Of a DNA stretch of 64,000 nucleotides, positions 1-8,662 are shown in pieces. Both the position numbers and the translations under genes were made by a program. Numbering within the stretch: the first letter of the stretch is position 1; each line of letters starts with the position of its first letter. The stretch is from NCBI GenBank assembly GCA_963714125.1, contig OY970234.1:3224001-3288000 (forward strand), in the 5' to 3' direction. Source of the DNA: CAWCAW01 sp963714125 (GTDB lineage Bacteria; Actinomycetota; Acidimicrobiia; Acidimicrobiales; UBA8190). Under the pieces are notes generated by a model, which was given only the letters and a program-made list of their open reading frames with translations, was not told the DNA's origin and did not search any database.

Positions 1-630
1 GACGACGTCTACCGACGCCCGCTTGCCACCGCCTTGGACCGCCTGGCCCTCGGCCCGGGGTGGCGTTGTGTCGACGTCGGTGCCGGCGGAGGCGACGTGT
101 CGGTGGCGCTGGCCGAGATCGTCGGCATGACGGGTCGGGTCTATGCCGTCGACAGCGACCCCCAGGCGCGCGACGAAGTGGCCGAGGCCGCCGCCAGCTT
201 CAGCCAGGTGATCGCCATCACCCAGGCCGGCGAAGACCTCACGCTGCCTGAGCCCGTGGATCTCGCCTTCTGTCGGTTTCTCCTCATGCACGTGGTGGAC
301 CCGTCCGTCGTCTTGCGCAAGATGAGCGATGCCGTGCGGCCCGGTGGATGGGTAGTCGCTCAAGAACCGATCACGTCGGCCGGACGAGTGGGCGGTATAG
401 CCATGTCAATGCCCGATGCGCGCCATCCCGATATCGGTGCCCTGTTGCCAGGACTGGTCAAGGAGGTCGGGCTCGACATCATCGACGCCTGGGCCGAAGC
501 ACCGGCCGGTGCCGGCGCCGGGCCGGTGGCCGACTACCTGGCCACCTTGACCGGCGTGGATCCCGAAGAAGACCCCGTCGTCTTACCGCCGCTGGTCACC
601 GTCATCGGGCGGCGCCCCGGCGGGGCGTGA
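1..630 (+). CDS. Class I SAM-dependent methyltransferase, 5'-truncated
   Basis: The reading frame is open from base 1, so the N-terminus lies outside the window; 209 residues are visible. A Rossmann-type SAM-binding motif I (VDVGAGGGDVSVAL) is followed by an acidic residue at the end of the second strand (AVDSDP) and a post-motif segment DLAFCRFLLMHVVDP, the usual layout of a Methyltransf_11/25 fold. A small-molecule substrate is likely but cannot be named. The gene ends 44 nt before the acyl-CoA dehydrogenase on the same strand. An internal TTG at 34 could be mistaken for the start, but the upstream codons are also coding-like. Confidence 0.85.
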   Translation, partial: DDVYRRPLATALDRLALGPGWRCVDVGAGGGDVSVALAEIVGMTGRVYAVDSDPQARDEVAEAAASFSQVIAITQAGEDLTLPEPVDLAFCRFLLMHVVDPSVVLRKMSDAVRPGGWVVAQEPITSAGRVGGIAMSMPDARHPDIGALLPGLVKEVGLDIIDAWAEAPAGAGAGPVADYLATLTGVDPEEDPVVLPPLVTVIGRRPGGA

Positions 631-674
631 TTGGTCGCTTCAGAAGGCTGGTAACCGCACAGTAACCTCGCGCC

Positions 675-2291
675 GTGGACGAGCTTCCCGAGGTCGATCT
701 CAACGCCGCCGCCGGCGCCGTGGCCGTGGCGGCGTCGGTGGTCGACACCGGTGTCGCCACCTTGGCGGCGTCGGCGGACCCCGACGCTGAGCAGGTCCTG
801 GCCTATGACCTGGCCCACGCGGCGGCCGCCGTCCGGACCGCCGAAGCGGTGCTCGAGTACGGCGCCCAAGGACCCGACGAAGCGGCCTTGGCGTGCGCGT
901 TCGTCGCCGACGCGCTGGCCGACCTGGGCAGCCGCGTGCTGGGTCGTCACCGGGCCTGGGGGGCACCACCGAATTGGATGGAACCGGCCGCCGCCTTCGT
1001 GGAGCGCTACCGGGACCCATCCTTTTTGGCCGCCCTGTGCGGCACCGAAGGCCATCGCCACCTGGACGAGGACTTCACCTTGGTGCGCGAGACCTTCCAT
1101 CGCTTCGCCGAGGACCAGATCCGGCCTCGGGCTGAACACATCCACCGGGATAACACCGACCTGCCCGAGGAGATCATCTCCGGCCTGGCCGAGCTCGGAG
1201 GGTTTGGCCTGTCGATTCCCGAGTCCTATGGGGGATTCGCGTCGGGGGGCGAGAGCGACTACATGGGCATGGTGGTCGCCACCGAGGAGCTGGCCTGGGG
1301 CTCGTTGTGTGCAGGCGGGTCACTCATCACCCGGCCCGAGATCCTTTCGCGAGCACTGGTCAACGGCGGCACCGAGGAGCAGAAGACGCACTGGCTCCCT
1401 CGCCTCGCCTCCGGCGAGGTCATGGGGGCCGTGGCCGTGACCGAGCCTGATTACGGCTCGGACGTCGCTTCCGTGATCACCGCCGCCTCCCCCGTCGACG
1501 GCGGCTGGCGCATCAACGGCACCAAGACGTGGTGCACCTTCGCGGCGCGCGCTGACGCCTTGATGCTGCTGGCCCGCACCAACCCCGATCGCAGTCTCGG
1601 ACATCGAGGGCTGTCGTTGTTCGTGGTGCCCAAGCCGAGGGGAGACGGGCACGGCTTCGCCTTTACCCAGGACGACGGCGCCGTACCGGAAGGCACCGAT
1701 CGCGGCCGCATGGAAGGCCGGCCCATCGACACGCTCGGGTACCGGGGCATGCACTCTTACGAAGTCGCCTTTGAGAACTGGTTCGTCCCCGACACCTGTC
1801 TCATCGGTGAAGCCGGTGGCGTCGGCCGGGGCTTCTACCTGCAGATGCAGGGTTTCGAAAACGGCCGCTTGCAGACCGCGGCGCGTGCTCTGGGCGTCAT
1901 GCAAGCCGCCTACGAGGCGGCCTACCAGTACGCCACCACGCGAGTGGTCTTCGGCCAGCCGGTGATCTCGTACCAGCTGAGTCGCGTCAAGCTCGCTCGC
2001 ATGGCCTTCGTCATCCAAGCCACCCGCCAGTTCTCATATCAGGTGGCTCGGCTCATGGCCAAAGGCGAAGGCAGCCTGGAGGCTTCCATGGTCAAGGCCT
2101 ATGTGTGCCGGGCCGCCGAGTGGGTGACGCGCGAGGCCATGCAGTTGCACGGCGGCATGGGGTACGCCGAGGAGTTCCCCGTCAGCCGCTACTTCGTCGA
2201 CGCCCGGGTGTTGTCCATCTTCGAAGGAGCCGACGAGACCCTCGCCCTCAAAGTCATCGCCCGCCGCCTGGTCGAGCAAGCCACCCGCTGA
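675..2291 (+). CDS. mcd: Acyl-CoA dehydrogenase, probable methylsuccinyl-CoA dehydrogenase
   Basis: A 538-residue flavoprotein dehydrogenase starting at GTG 675. Unlike ordinary acyl-CoA dehydrogenases (about 380 aa) it carries an extra alpha-helical N-terminal region of about 120 residues, as methylsuccinyl-CoA dehydrogenases do. The segment CAGGSLITRPEILSRAL and the FAD-contact motif AVTEPDYGSDVASV also resemble that family as I remember it. The catalytic glutamate is probably E517 in IFEGADET. It would oxidise (2S)-methylsuccinyl-CoA to mesaconyl-CoA in the ethylmalonyl-CoA pathway. A malyl/beta-methylmalyl-CoA lyase-like gene lies convergently next door, which supports the pathway. A general branched-chain acyl-CoA dehydrogenase is the alternative. 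Confidence 0.75.
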   Translation: MDELPEVDLNAAAGAVAVAASVVDTGVATLAASADPDAEQVLAYDLAHAAAAVRTAEAVLEYGAQGPDEAALACAFVADALADLGSRVLGRHRAWGAPPNWMEPAAAFVERYRDPSFLAALCGTEGHRHLDEDFTLVRETFHRFAEDQIRPRAEHIHRDNTDLPEEIISGLAELGGFGLSIPESYGGFASGGESDYMGMVVATEELAWGSLCAGGSLITRPEILSRALVNGGTEEQKTHWLPRLASGEVMGAVAVTEPDYGSDVASVITAASPVDGGWRINGTKTWCTFAARADALMLLARTNPDRSLGHRGLSLFVVPKPRGDGHGFAFTQDDGAVPEGTDRGRMEGRPIDTLGYRGMHSYEVAFENWFVPDTCLIGEAGGVGRGFYLQMQGFENGRLQTAARALGVMQAAYEAAYQYATTRVVFGQPVISYQLSRVKLARMAFVIQATRQFSYQVARLMAKGEGSLEASMVKAYVCRAAEWVTREAMQLHGGMGYAEEFPVSRYFVDARVLSIFEGADETLALKVIARRLVEQATR

Positions 2292-2324
2292 TCGACGAAC
2301 ACGCCCGCAGCTGGCGGGCGGCTC

Positions 2325-3263
2325 TCAACCCTGTGAGCGTCGGAGCCCGGCTCGTTCACCGCGGCTGACGAACTTTGTCGCCATCTTGCGGCTCGCCTCG
2401 TCGATCATCTCGTCGCCGAACATGACCGCACCTTTACGGTCGTCCTCGGTGGCCTTCTGATACGCGTCGAGGATGTCCCAGGCTCGATCGAATTGTTCTT
2501 GCGTGGGCGAATAGACCTCGTTGAGGACAGTGACCTGGTCGGGGGTGAGGGCCCACTTGCCGTCGTAGCCGAGGATTCTGGTGCGCTGGGCGAAGTCACG
2601 CAGTCCCTCGGAATCGCGCACCCGGAGGTAGGGCCCGTCGATGACTTGAAGCCCGTTGGCCCGGCCCGCCATGAGAATGCGCGAGAACACGTAGTTGAAG
2701 TGATCACCGGGGTACTCAGGGATCTGCACGCCACCGGTCAGCACCGGCATCTCCATGGACGCCGCAAAGTCGGCCGGCCCGAAGATGATGGTTTCCAGCC
2801 GCGGTGACGCCGCACAGATGTCGTCCACGTTGATCAGGCCCCGGGTGGTCTCGATCTGCGCCTCGATGCCGACATGGCCGACGGGCAGCCCCACCTTCTT
2901 CTCGATTTGGGTGAGAAGGAGGTCGAGGGCGATGACCTCCGCCGCGTTCTGCACCTTGGGCAACATGATCTCGTCGAGCCGCTCGCCGGCATTGCTCACG
3001 ACCTCGATGACGTCTCCATAGGTCCACTCGGTGTCCCAGGCGTTGACCCGCACGCACAGGACGCGTTCGTCCCAGGTCTGCTTGGCGATGGCGTCGACCA
3101 CCTTGGCGCGCGCCGACTCTTTTTCGAGGGGGGCCACCGAGTCTTCGAGGTCGAAGAACGACATGTCGGCGGGCACGTTGGGGGCCTTCTCGAGGAACTT
3201 CTCACTCGAGCCCGGCGTGGAGAAACAGGATCGGCGCGGCAGGTAGCGACTGCGTTCGGACAT
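2325..3263 (-). CDS. HpcH/HpaI (CitE-like) lyase, probable malyl/beta-methylmalyl-CoA lyase
   Basis: A 312-residue TIM-barrel lyase of the citrate lyase beta/malyl-CoA lyase family. Visible signatures are the N-terminal RSCFSTPGSSEKFLEKA (CoA-binding side), FFDLEDSVAP, and the Mg-binding pair formed by the glutamate in GIEAQIETTRGL and the aspartate in IFGPADFAASM. The length fits Mcl1-type enzymes, which cleave beta-methylmalyl-CoA to glyoxylate plus propionyl-CoA, or malyl-CoA to glyoxylate plus acetyl-CoA. Next to the probable methylsuccinyl-CoA dehydrogenase this suggests the ethylmalonyl-CoA pathway. Substrate specificity cannot be read from sequence alone. Confidence 0.8.
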   Translation of the reverse strand: MSERSRYLPRRSCFSTPGSSEKFLEKAPNVPADMSFFDLEDSVAPLEKESARAKVVDAIAKQTWDERVLCVRVNAWDTEWTYGDVIEVVSNAGERLDEIMLPKVQNAAEVIALDLLLTQIEKKVGLPVGHVGIEAQIETTRGLINVDDICAASPRLETIIFGPADFAASMEMPVLTGGVQIPEYPGDHFNYVFSRILMAGRANGLQVIDGPYLRVRDSEGLRDFAQRTRILGYDGKWALTPDQVTVLNEVYSPTQEQFDRAWDILDAYQKATEDDRKGAVMFGDEMIDEASRKMATKFVSRGERAGLRRSQG

Positions 3264-3273
3264 GGCCCCGATG

Positions 3274-4524
3274 CTACGGCGTCAGCGGCCCTTGCATCAG
3301 ATCCTGGGGCACCAGTTGTTCGGTGATGAGCCGGGCGAAAACGCTCGGGTCCCCGCCCACGAACCGCCGGCACAGCGGCAGGCCCTCCACGTAGGTCGAC
3401 ATGTAGGCCCGCCAGGTCGGATGCATCAGGAATTCCACTTGCTTCTGGGCCCGGGCGTGGGGCAGCAAGGCCATGCGGGCCAGCTCGTCGACGACGACAT
3501 CGGGGTCGGCACCGTCAGCGTGAAGGCGCCAGGCGGCGTTCTGGCGCGTCGCCGACATGACCTCGCCCACCTCGGACAGGGCCGCCACCGTATCGGCGTC
3601 ATAAGCAATGCCCAGGGGACGAAGGTGGGTGGCGATGGTGGCCTCGGGACGCGCTCCCATCACTACTTCGAGCCCGAGATCGGCCAGACCCTCGGCCATC
3701 AAACACGCCGGCGTCCCCACTAAGAAGATGGTCTCCTCCAGGTGTCGATGGCGGCGCACCAGCCCGACCTCCTTGCGGCAGTGCTCGGTGTGGTGACCGG
3801 GATAGGCCTCATGCGCAGCCAGGTGCGCCACCGCTGTGGAGAGCACGGGGAGGTCAAGATTGATCTCGACTCGACTGTGAAGGTCGCCCATGTAGTAGTT
3901 GAACCCCGACCACGGCTGGCCCGTCACGAAACGAAGTTCGACGTGCTCTCCCTCCGGAAGTCCGAACAGCCGTTGGGTCCGTTCCCGAAGGTCCTCGAGC
4001 AGCGAGCCCATGGCCGGTTCCAGCTTCTCGGGGGCCACGGCTTGCGCCTCGCGCCAGGCGATGTAGCGCTCGGCCAATGGTCCGGTTCCCGGCAACACAT
4101 CGTCGATACGCCGGTGCGCGTCCATGACTCGGTCCTCGGCCACCAGCGTGGGCCGCACTCCGTAACACGACTCCACTTCGTCGGCGAAGGCGATGGTCTC
4201 GCCGGCCAAACGGCGGCTGGTGGTGAACAGTCCGAGCACCTGGGCCCGCAGCCAGCGGCGGCGAGCGGCGTCCGTACCCGACGGGGCGCTGCTGTCGAAG
4301 GGAGCACTGCCGTCGAGCGGGGCGCCGGCATCGAGCTGCGCCAACAGCACCCGGGCCAAGGCCACCAGCTCAGTCGGCGTGAGAACCTGGGCGGCCGCCC
4401 GGGCGGCCAGATCGGGGGGACCGTAGTAGGCGTCCACAAAACCCTCGATGTGCTGGCCGATGGCCAGCCCGAGCTCGAGGTAGCGCTCGACGAGTCCGGC
4501 GCCGGCGCCGTCGGTGGTGCTCAA
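3274..4524 (-). CDS. DUF885 family protein (putative zinc metallopeptidase-like)
   Basis: The motif AHEAYPGHHTEH is the hallmark of DUF885 proteins, whose HExxxGH-type segment is thought to bind metal; the biochemical role is uncertain. I place the start at TTG 4524 because it overlaps the stop of the upstream dienelactone hydrolase as TTGA, a typical translational-coupling arrangement. The frame stays open to an ATG at 4563, which would overlap that gene by 43 nt. The product is about 416 residues, shorter than many DUF885 proteins (500-600). It ends 10 nt before the lyase start on the same strand, so the genes from about 5921 to 2325 probably form one transcription unit. Confidence 0.8.
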   Translation of the reverse strand: MSTTDGAGAGLVERYLELGLAIGQHIEGFVDAYYGPPDLAARAAAQVLTPTELVALARVLLAQLDAGAPLDGSAPFDSSAPSGTDAARRRWLRAQVLGLFTTSRRLAGETIAFADEVESCYGVRPTLVAEDRVMDAHRRIDDVLPGTGPLAERYIAWREAQAVAPEKLEPAMGSLLEDLRERTQRLFGLPEGEHVELRFVTGQPWSGFNYYMGDLHSRVEINLDLPVLSTAVAHLAAHEAYPGHHTEHCRKEVGLVRRHRHLEETIFLVGTPACLMAEGLADLGLEVVMGARPEATIATHLRPLGIAYDADTVAALSEVGEVMSATRQNAAWRLHADGADPDVVVDELARMALLPHARAQKQVEFLMHPTWRAYMSTYVEGLPLCRRFVGGDPSVFARLITEQLVPQDLMQGPLTP

Positions 4525-5201
4525 CCCAATCGGTCGCGCAGAAAGACAATGGTGCGCTCCCATGCGGCCGCCGCCGCCGCCTCGTTGTAGACCTCGGGGC
4601 GGGTGTCGTTGAAGAAAGCGTGATCGGTGCCGTCGTAGATGTGGAACTCGGCGTCCTTGCCCAACTCGTGCAGCTGGTTCTGCAGCTCATGCACGGCGGC
4701 GGGGGTGAAGAACCCGTCGAGCTCGGCGTAGTGCCCGAGCACCGCCGCGGTCATCTTGGAGTAGTCGGGCTGCGCTTCGGGCCAAAGGATCACCCCGTAA
4801 AAGGGGACGCAGGCGGCCACAGCGTCGGGTCGAAGGCAGGCCAGGACGAGAGCGAGACCCCCACCCATGCAGAACCCCACCACGCCGACCTTGTCGCTCG
4901 ACGAACGGCGCGTCAGCTCGTCCACGGCACCGGAAAGATCGTGGGCGGCGGTGTCGAACTTCAGGGCCATGGCGGCTTTCCCCGCCTCGTCGGGCTCCGT
5001 GGTGGCCTTGCCGTGGTACAGATCGGGGCCCAAGACCACAAAGCCTTCGGCCGCGAAGCGATCACAGACGTCTTTGATGTGAGGCACGAGCCCCCACCAT
5101 TCCTGGATCACCACGACGCCCGGGCCGGTGCCGCTGTCGGGCACCGCCAGGTAGCCCTGACCGGTCGAACCGTTGCTCGGGAACTCGATCATCTCGCCCA
5201 T
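4521..5201 (-). CDS. Dienelactone hydrolase family protein
   Basis: A 226-residue alpha/beta hydrolase. The catalytic triad of the family is visible as C111 (GFCMGG), D162 (AELDGFF) and H194 (GTDHAFFND), with the partner glutamate E34 in QEWWG. Family members hydrolyse dienelactone to maleylacetate in chlorocatechol degradation, but many homologues act on other esters or lactones, and no other aromatic-degradation genes are near. Start is ATG 5201. The stop codon overlaps the TTG start of the downstream DUF885 gene, so the two are probably translationally coupled. Confidence 0.9.
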   Translation of the reverse strand: MGEMIEFPSNGSTGQGYLAVPDSGTGPGVVVIQEWWGLVPHIKDVCDRFAAEGFVVLGPDLYHGKATTEPDEAGKAAMALKFDTAAHDLSGAVDELTRRSSSDKVGVVGFCMGGGLALVLACLRPDAVAACVPFYGVILWPEAQPDYSKMTAAVLGHYAELDGFFTPAAVHELQNQLHELGKDAEFHIYDGTDHAFFNDTRPEVYNEAAAAAAWERTIVFLRDRLG

Positions 5202-5240
5202 GGCCAGAAAACCTACTGCTCTCGAGCTCGGCGCAGCCTG

Positions 5241-5921
5241 CTACCAGGAGGCCAGGAGTTCGGCCGGCTCCGGGCAGTTGGTCGAGGCCAGCGCGATGGG
5301 CACCGATTGGCCGCCATCGGGTCCGACCACGACGTCTACGCCGGCCAGATCGACCACCAACCCACTGCGGGCATGACCGCACGTGTCGATGCGAGCCACC
5401 AGGGCGTCCCACAGCCGCGCCGGCAGGACGCGGCCGACGCCCCCCTCCACCCAAATGGGGACCTCGGCGGCCCGGGCCGCTTCGATCACGCCCATGTCGT
5501 CGGCATCGATGACCATGCCGCCGTAACCGAGGGCGGAGACGACGACAACCACCGCCGATGCCCCCACGACCTCACCCATACCGCCGTGGCGTACCAGCCG
5601 TCCCCCCTCTTCCATGTCTTCGAGCAGCTCGGAGGTGGGATCGGTCATGAAGGCGTCCCCGCACCACTCCCCTTCGGCCATCTGGTCCCCGGCCGTGAGG
5701 ATCCGGGCCGCCACCCACCACAGCGGCCCACAATCGGGATGGAACTCGAGCAGCCTCCGGCACGATGGCAGCACGGCCGAGGGCTCGCGTTCGGCCAGAT
5801 CAGCCAGGGCCCACGCCGCCTCGGCACCGAGATCGCTGGGACCCGCCCAGCCCGCTCTCGCCACCGCTCGCAGCCGTTCGATGGGGTGCATGAACCGCAT
5901 GCTTGCACGGGCCATGGCCAT
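5241..5921 (-). CDS. Conserved hypothetical protein (weak eIF-2B/NagB-like resemblance)
   Basis: About 226 residues with a start at ATG 5921; in-frame GTGs at 5933 and 5936 lie closer to the SDR stop at 5944 and are alternatives. The N-terminal half is helical (MHPIERLRAVARAG, WALADLAEREP). The C-terminal half alternates hydrophobic strands and Gly-rich turns (GASAVVVVVSALGYGGM, IWVEGGVGRVLPARL, VVDLAGVDVVVGPDGG), loosely like the Rossmann-type core of eIF-2B-related isomerases. The match is too weak to name a reaction. It sits 22 nt after the SDR on the same strand and 39 nt before the hydrolase. Confidence 0.65.
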   Translation of the reverse strand: MAMARASMRFMHPIERLRAVARAGWAGPSDLGAEAAWALADLAEREPSAVLPSCRRLLEFHPDCGPLWWVAARILTAGDQMAEGEWCGDAFMTDPTSELLEDMEEGGRLVRHGGMGEVVGASAVVVVVSALGYGGMVIDADDMGVIEAARAAEVPIWVEGGVGRVLPARLWDALVARIDTCGHARSGLVVDLAGVDVVVGPDGGQSVPIALASTNCPEPAELLASW

Positions 5922-5943
5922 GTCGTCCCACACCACCGAAAGC

Positions 5944-6777
5944 TCAGGTCGGCGGGGCCGGATTCGGTGTCGCGGCGTCCGAGGTGGCGCTGCGGTCGGC
6001 CAGCCACCCGGGCGGGATCTGCCCCACCGCCCCTTGCAGGCGGGGCCCCGGAGCGCCCCCGAATCGATAAGCAACCGGGTCGCGCCCCAGCTGGACCACG
6101 ATGGCTTGGCCGGTCTCGTCTCCCAGCGCGCACGCCACGGCGGCGGCGGCCACCTCCTCGGCGGCGATGAGCGGAAACGCCACCGCCGCCAGCGCGTCAC
6201 GGATCTCGCCGTCGATGAGCGGGGTGTCGACCAGGCCCGGGCACACCGCATTGATGGTCACGCCGTCTTCGATGAGGCGCGGCGCCAGCGCTCGCACCAA
6301 ACCGACCAGTCCGGCCTTGGTCAAGGTGTAGATGGGGTCGCCCGGAAAAGACACGATCCCGGCCATCGACGACGTCACCACCATGGCCCCTCCCCCGCCG
6401 GCGACCATGTCGGGAAGAAGCGCCCGGATGCCGAACACAACGCCGTCGACGTTCACCCCCATGATGCGGCGGTACTGGTCGTCGCTGAGCAGCGTCACGT
6501 CCGCCTCACCGGTGTTCATGCCGGCATTGAAGTGGGCCACGTTGATGCCGCCCAGCTCTCGAGCGGCGTGGCGAACCCGGGTCCAATCCTCGGGCAAGCT
6601 CACATCAGCCGTTACCGCCACACCGTCGATCTCAAGGGCGGTGCACCGGGCTCCTTCGGCATCGATATCAGCGGCAACGACGGTGGCACCGAGCGCGGCG
6701 AGGGCAGTGGCCGAGGCCTTGCCGATGCCCGACGCCGCCCCGGTCACCACGGCCACCTTGTTGTCGAGGGCTCCCAT
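5944..6777 (-). CDS. SDR family NAD(P)-dependent oxidoreductase
   Basis: A 277-residue classical short-chain dehydrogenase. It has the cofactor loop TGAASGIG at residues 12-19, an acidic residue after the second strand (ADID, D37/D39) favouring NAD, the structural FNAG motif (residues 83-86), S136/S137, and the catalytic Y150 and K154 (YTLTK). The C-terminus after about residue 250 is a low-complexity Pro/Ala tail absent from the core fold. It is the first gene of the minus-strand run reaching to 2325. Substrate unknown. Confidence 0.9.
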   Translation of the reverse strand: MGALDNKVAVVTGAASGIGKASATALAALGATVVAADIDAEGARCTALEIDGVAVTADVSLPEDWTRVRHAARELGGINVAHFNAGMNTGEADVTLLSDDQYRRIMGVNVDGVVFGIRALLPDMVAGGGGAMVVTSSMAGIVSFPGDPIYTLTKAGLVGLVRALAPRLIEDGVTINAVCPGLVDTPLIDGEIRDALAAVAFPLIAAEEVAAAAVACALGDETGQAIVVQLGRDPVAYRFGGAPGPRLQGAVGQIPPGWLADRSATSDAATPNPAPPT

Positions 6778-6887
6778 GACCAGCGACGCTAACCGTGGGC
6801 GCCGCAGCGAGCGAAGCCGTCGCCGCCGAGGTGGGCAGTACGATCGTGGGGCCGGCCCAACCCCGGGCCGCTTGAGGATCTCGTGAC

Positions 6888-7751
6888 GTGAAGCCTGTAC
6901 CGGTCTCCTTCCACATCGGGCCCCTGCTGGTCCACACCTACGGCATCGGGCTGGCCATCACGTTCTGGTTCGCGTACCGGTACTTCGAGCGCCGGCTCCG
7001 GCACAACGGCTACCCGTGGCAGTGGTTGACCGGGGCGTTCGTCTGGATCGTGGTGGCCGCCATCGTCGGCGCCCGCGTCCTGCACGTGCTCGCCAACCTG
7101 TCCGCCTACACATCGGATCCCGGGCAGGTCTTCGCCGTGTGGAACGGCGGCTTGTCATCTTTTGGCGGGATCCTCTTCGCCCTGCCCGTAGGGATCATCA
7201 TCGCCCGGCGCCGTGCCCCCGAGGTGGGCACCATGGCGCTCCTCGACGTGGTGGCCCCCGTACTCATGGCGGCATGGGGGGTGGGCCGGCTCCTGGGGCC
7301 GCAATTCATGATCGATGGCGGGGGCAAGCAGACCACGGCCTGGTACGGGCTCCAGTACGCCGGCCAGCCCGGCTACCGGGTGCCCGTGCCGTTGATCCAG
7401 GCCTTCGACAGCTTCGTCATCTTCGCCATCCTGATTCTCATCGAGCGGCACTATCGCGACCGGCCCACCGGATTCGTGCTGGCCGCCACGGCGTCACTGT
7501 GGGGTCTGGGCCGCTTTTACGAGGAGTTCTTCTTCCTTCGCCAGAACGACCACCTGGGTTCGAAGCTCGTGGAAGGGGCCGGTATCGCCCTATTCCTCGC
7601 CGGCCTGGGCGCCATGGCGCTGCTGCGTCGTAATCAGCGTCGCCGAGTCGAAACCAGCACCCCGGCCCACGACCACGACGCCGACGATCCCGATACCGCC
7701 GGCGTGCTCGACGCCTTGTCGACAGGAACACCGGCCACCCTCGAAGGGTGA
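6888..7751 (+). CDS. Prolipoprotein diacylglyceryl transferase-like membrane protein
   Basis: A 287-residue polytopic protein with the Lgt layout: an N-terminal PVSFHIGPLLVHTYGIGLAI segment, several membrane helices, WNGGLSSFGG in the signature loop, GVGRLLGPQFM, and GLGRFYEEFFFLRQ near the C-terminus. True Lgt moves diacylglyceryl from phosphatidylglycerol to the lipobox cysteine of prelipoproteins. This copy is divergent: the usual GR-x-GN-F-x-N-x-E signature is replaced by GRLLGPQFMIDGGG, and the position of the H103 important in E. coli is Phe. It may be a paralogue with altered activity. Start ATG 6888 gives the expected first helix. Confidence 0.75.
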   Translation: MKPVPVSFHIGPLLVHTYGIGLAITFWFAYRYFERRLRHNGYPWQWLTGAFVWIVVAAIVGARVLHVLANLSAYTSDPGQVFAVWNGGLSSFGGILFALPVGIIIARRRAPEVGTMALLDVVAPVLMAAWGVGRLLGPQFMIDGGGKQTTAWYGLQYAGQPGYRVPVPLIQAFDSFVIFAILILIERHYRDRPTGFVLAATASLWGLGRFYEEFFFLRQNDHLGSKLVEGAGIALFLAGLGAMALLRRNQRRRVETSTPAHDHDADDPDTAGVLDALSTGTPATLEG

Positions 7752-7772
7752 CGACGAACGTCAGGTGATGGG

Positions 7773-8588
7773 TTACGACTCGTGAGCCGACGCCGAGTGC
7801 GGGGCGCGTCCGGGACCGGGGGGTCCCGCGAAGGCTTGGGCAATGGACAGCCACTGGTGGGCCAGTGGTCCTGTCACGACCAAGGTGGTGTCGTCCACAT
7901 GGCGACGCTGCGTCACCAGCAGGCAAAAATCGAGCGCGCTGCCGCGTACCGCATCGTCAGTGGCGTCGGTATCCCAGGTCCAGCGCTCGCCTGAGGGTGA
8001 ACTGAGTTCGACGAGCACCGCCGACGCGGGCATGTCGATTCCGTGCACGGCGTAGGAGAAGGGGCGGGCTTTGACACCGAGGTGCGCCACGTGGCGGAGG
8101 CGGTCCGTGGGCGCCGGCACCACCCCGAGGGCGTCGGCGACGTCGAGACCGTGGGCCCAGGTCTCCATCAGCCGGGCTGACACGAAGGACATAGCCCCCA
8201 TGTCGGGCCCGAACCAGGGGATGCGATCAGCGGCGCTCAAGGTGCGCGCCGCCGCCACGGCGTCACGGCGAGAGTCACGCCACCAGGTCAGTACCTCGGG
8301 CCCGGACATGGCCCGCCCCCGCTGCAGGTGCGGGGCCATGGGGTCGCCGCCGGCCGCGATGGCGGCGGCGGCAAAGCGACGAAACCTGTCGGGGTCGGTG
8401 ATCGCCGTAGTGGCACAGTCGTCGAAATAGGCGAGATGGCTGAGCTGATCCCGCACCGCCCACGGGACCGCCGGGGTGGGAACGTCGAAGCTGTCGGCAT
8501 CGAGGCCGGCCACGAGGGAGTCCAATGCGGCCTGCTCAGCCTCGAGATCCTCGATGAGCCGGGGCAGGCTGAGAGGGGCTGACGCCAT
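7773..8588 (-). CDS. TIGR03084 family protein (mycothiol-dependent isomerase-like fold)
   Basis: A 271-residue member of the DinB/maleylpyruvate isomerase-like four-helix metalloprotein superfamily. The metal-ligand histidines are seen in the N-terminal DQLSHLAYFD and in ETWAHGLDVADALG; the latter, with the N-terminal LIEDLEAEQAALDSLVAGL, is characteristic of TIGR03084. Related proteins use mycothiol, as expected in Actinobacteria; the actual reaction is unknown. It is divergent from the MarR regulator across a 74-nt spacer, so it may be that regulator's target. Confidence 0.8.
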   Translation of the reverse strand: MASAPLSLPRLIEDLEAEQAALDSLVAGLDADSFDVPTPAVPWAVRDQLSHLAYFDDCATTAITDPDRFRRFAAAAIAAGGDPMAPHLQRGRAMSGPEVLTWWRDSRRDAVAAARTLSAADRIPWFGPDMGAMSFVSARLMETWAHGLDVADALGVVPAPTDRLRHVAHLGVKARPFSYAVHGIDMPASAVLVELSSPSGERWTWDTDATDDAVRGSALDFCLLVTQRRHVDDTTLVVTGPLAHQWLSIAQAFAGPPGPGRAPHSASAHES

Positions 8589-8623
8589 GGCTCTAGGCTA
8601 CCCACGGTCAACGTGGCAGATTT

Positions 8624-8635
8624 TTGCGTGCACAA
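8624..8635. promoter_or_regulatory. Imperfect palindrome, candidate MarR operator
   Basis: TTGCGTGCACAA is a near-perfect 12-bp palindrome (10 of 12 positions) in the 74-nt divergent spacer between the TIGR03084 gene and the MarR gene. MarR proteins commonly bind such sites between themselves and a divergent target. Binding is inferred from position only. Confidence 0.35.
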
Positions 8636-8662
8636 CCAATAGGCCGCGTCTACGCTACTGGT

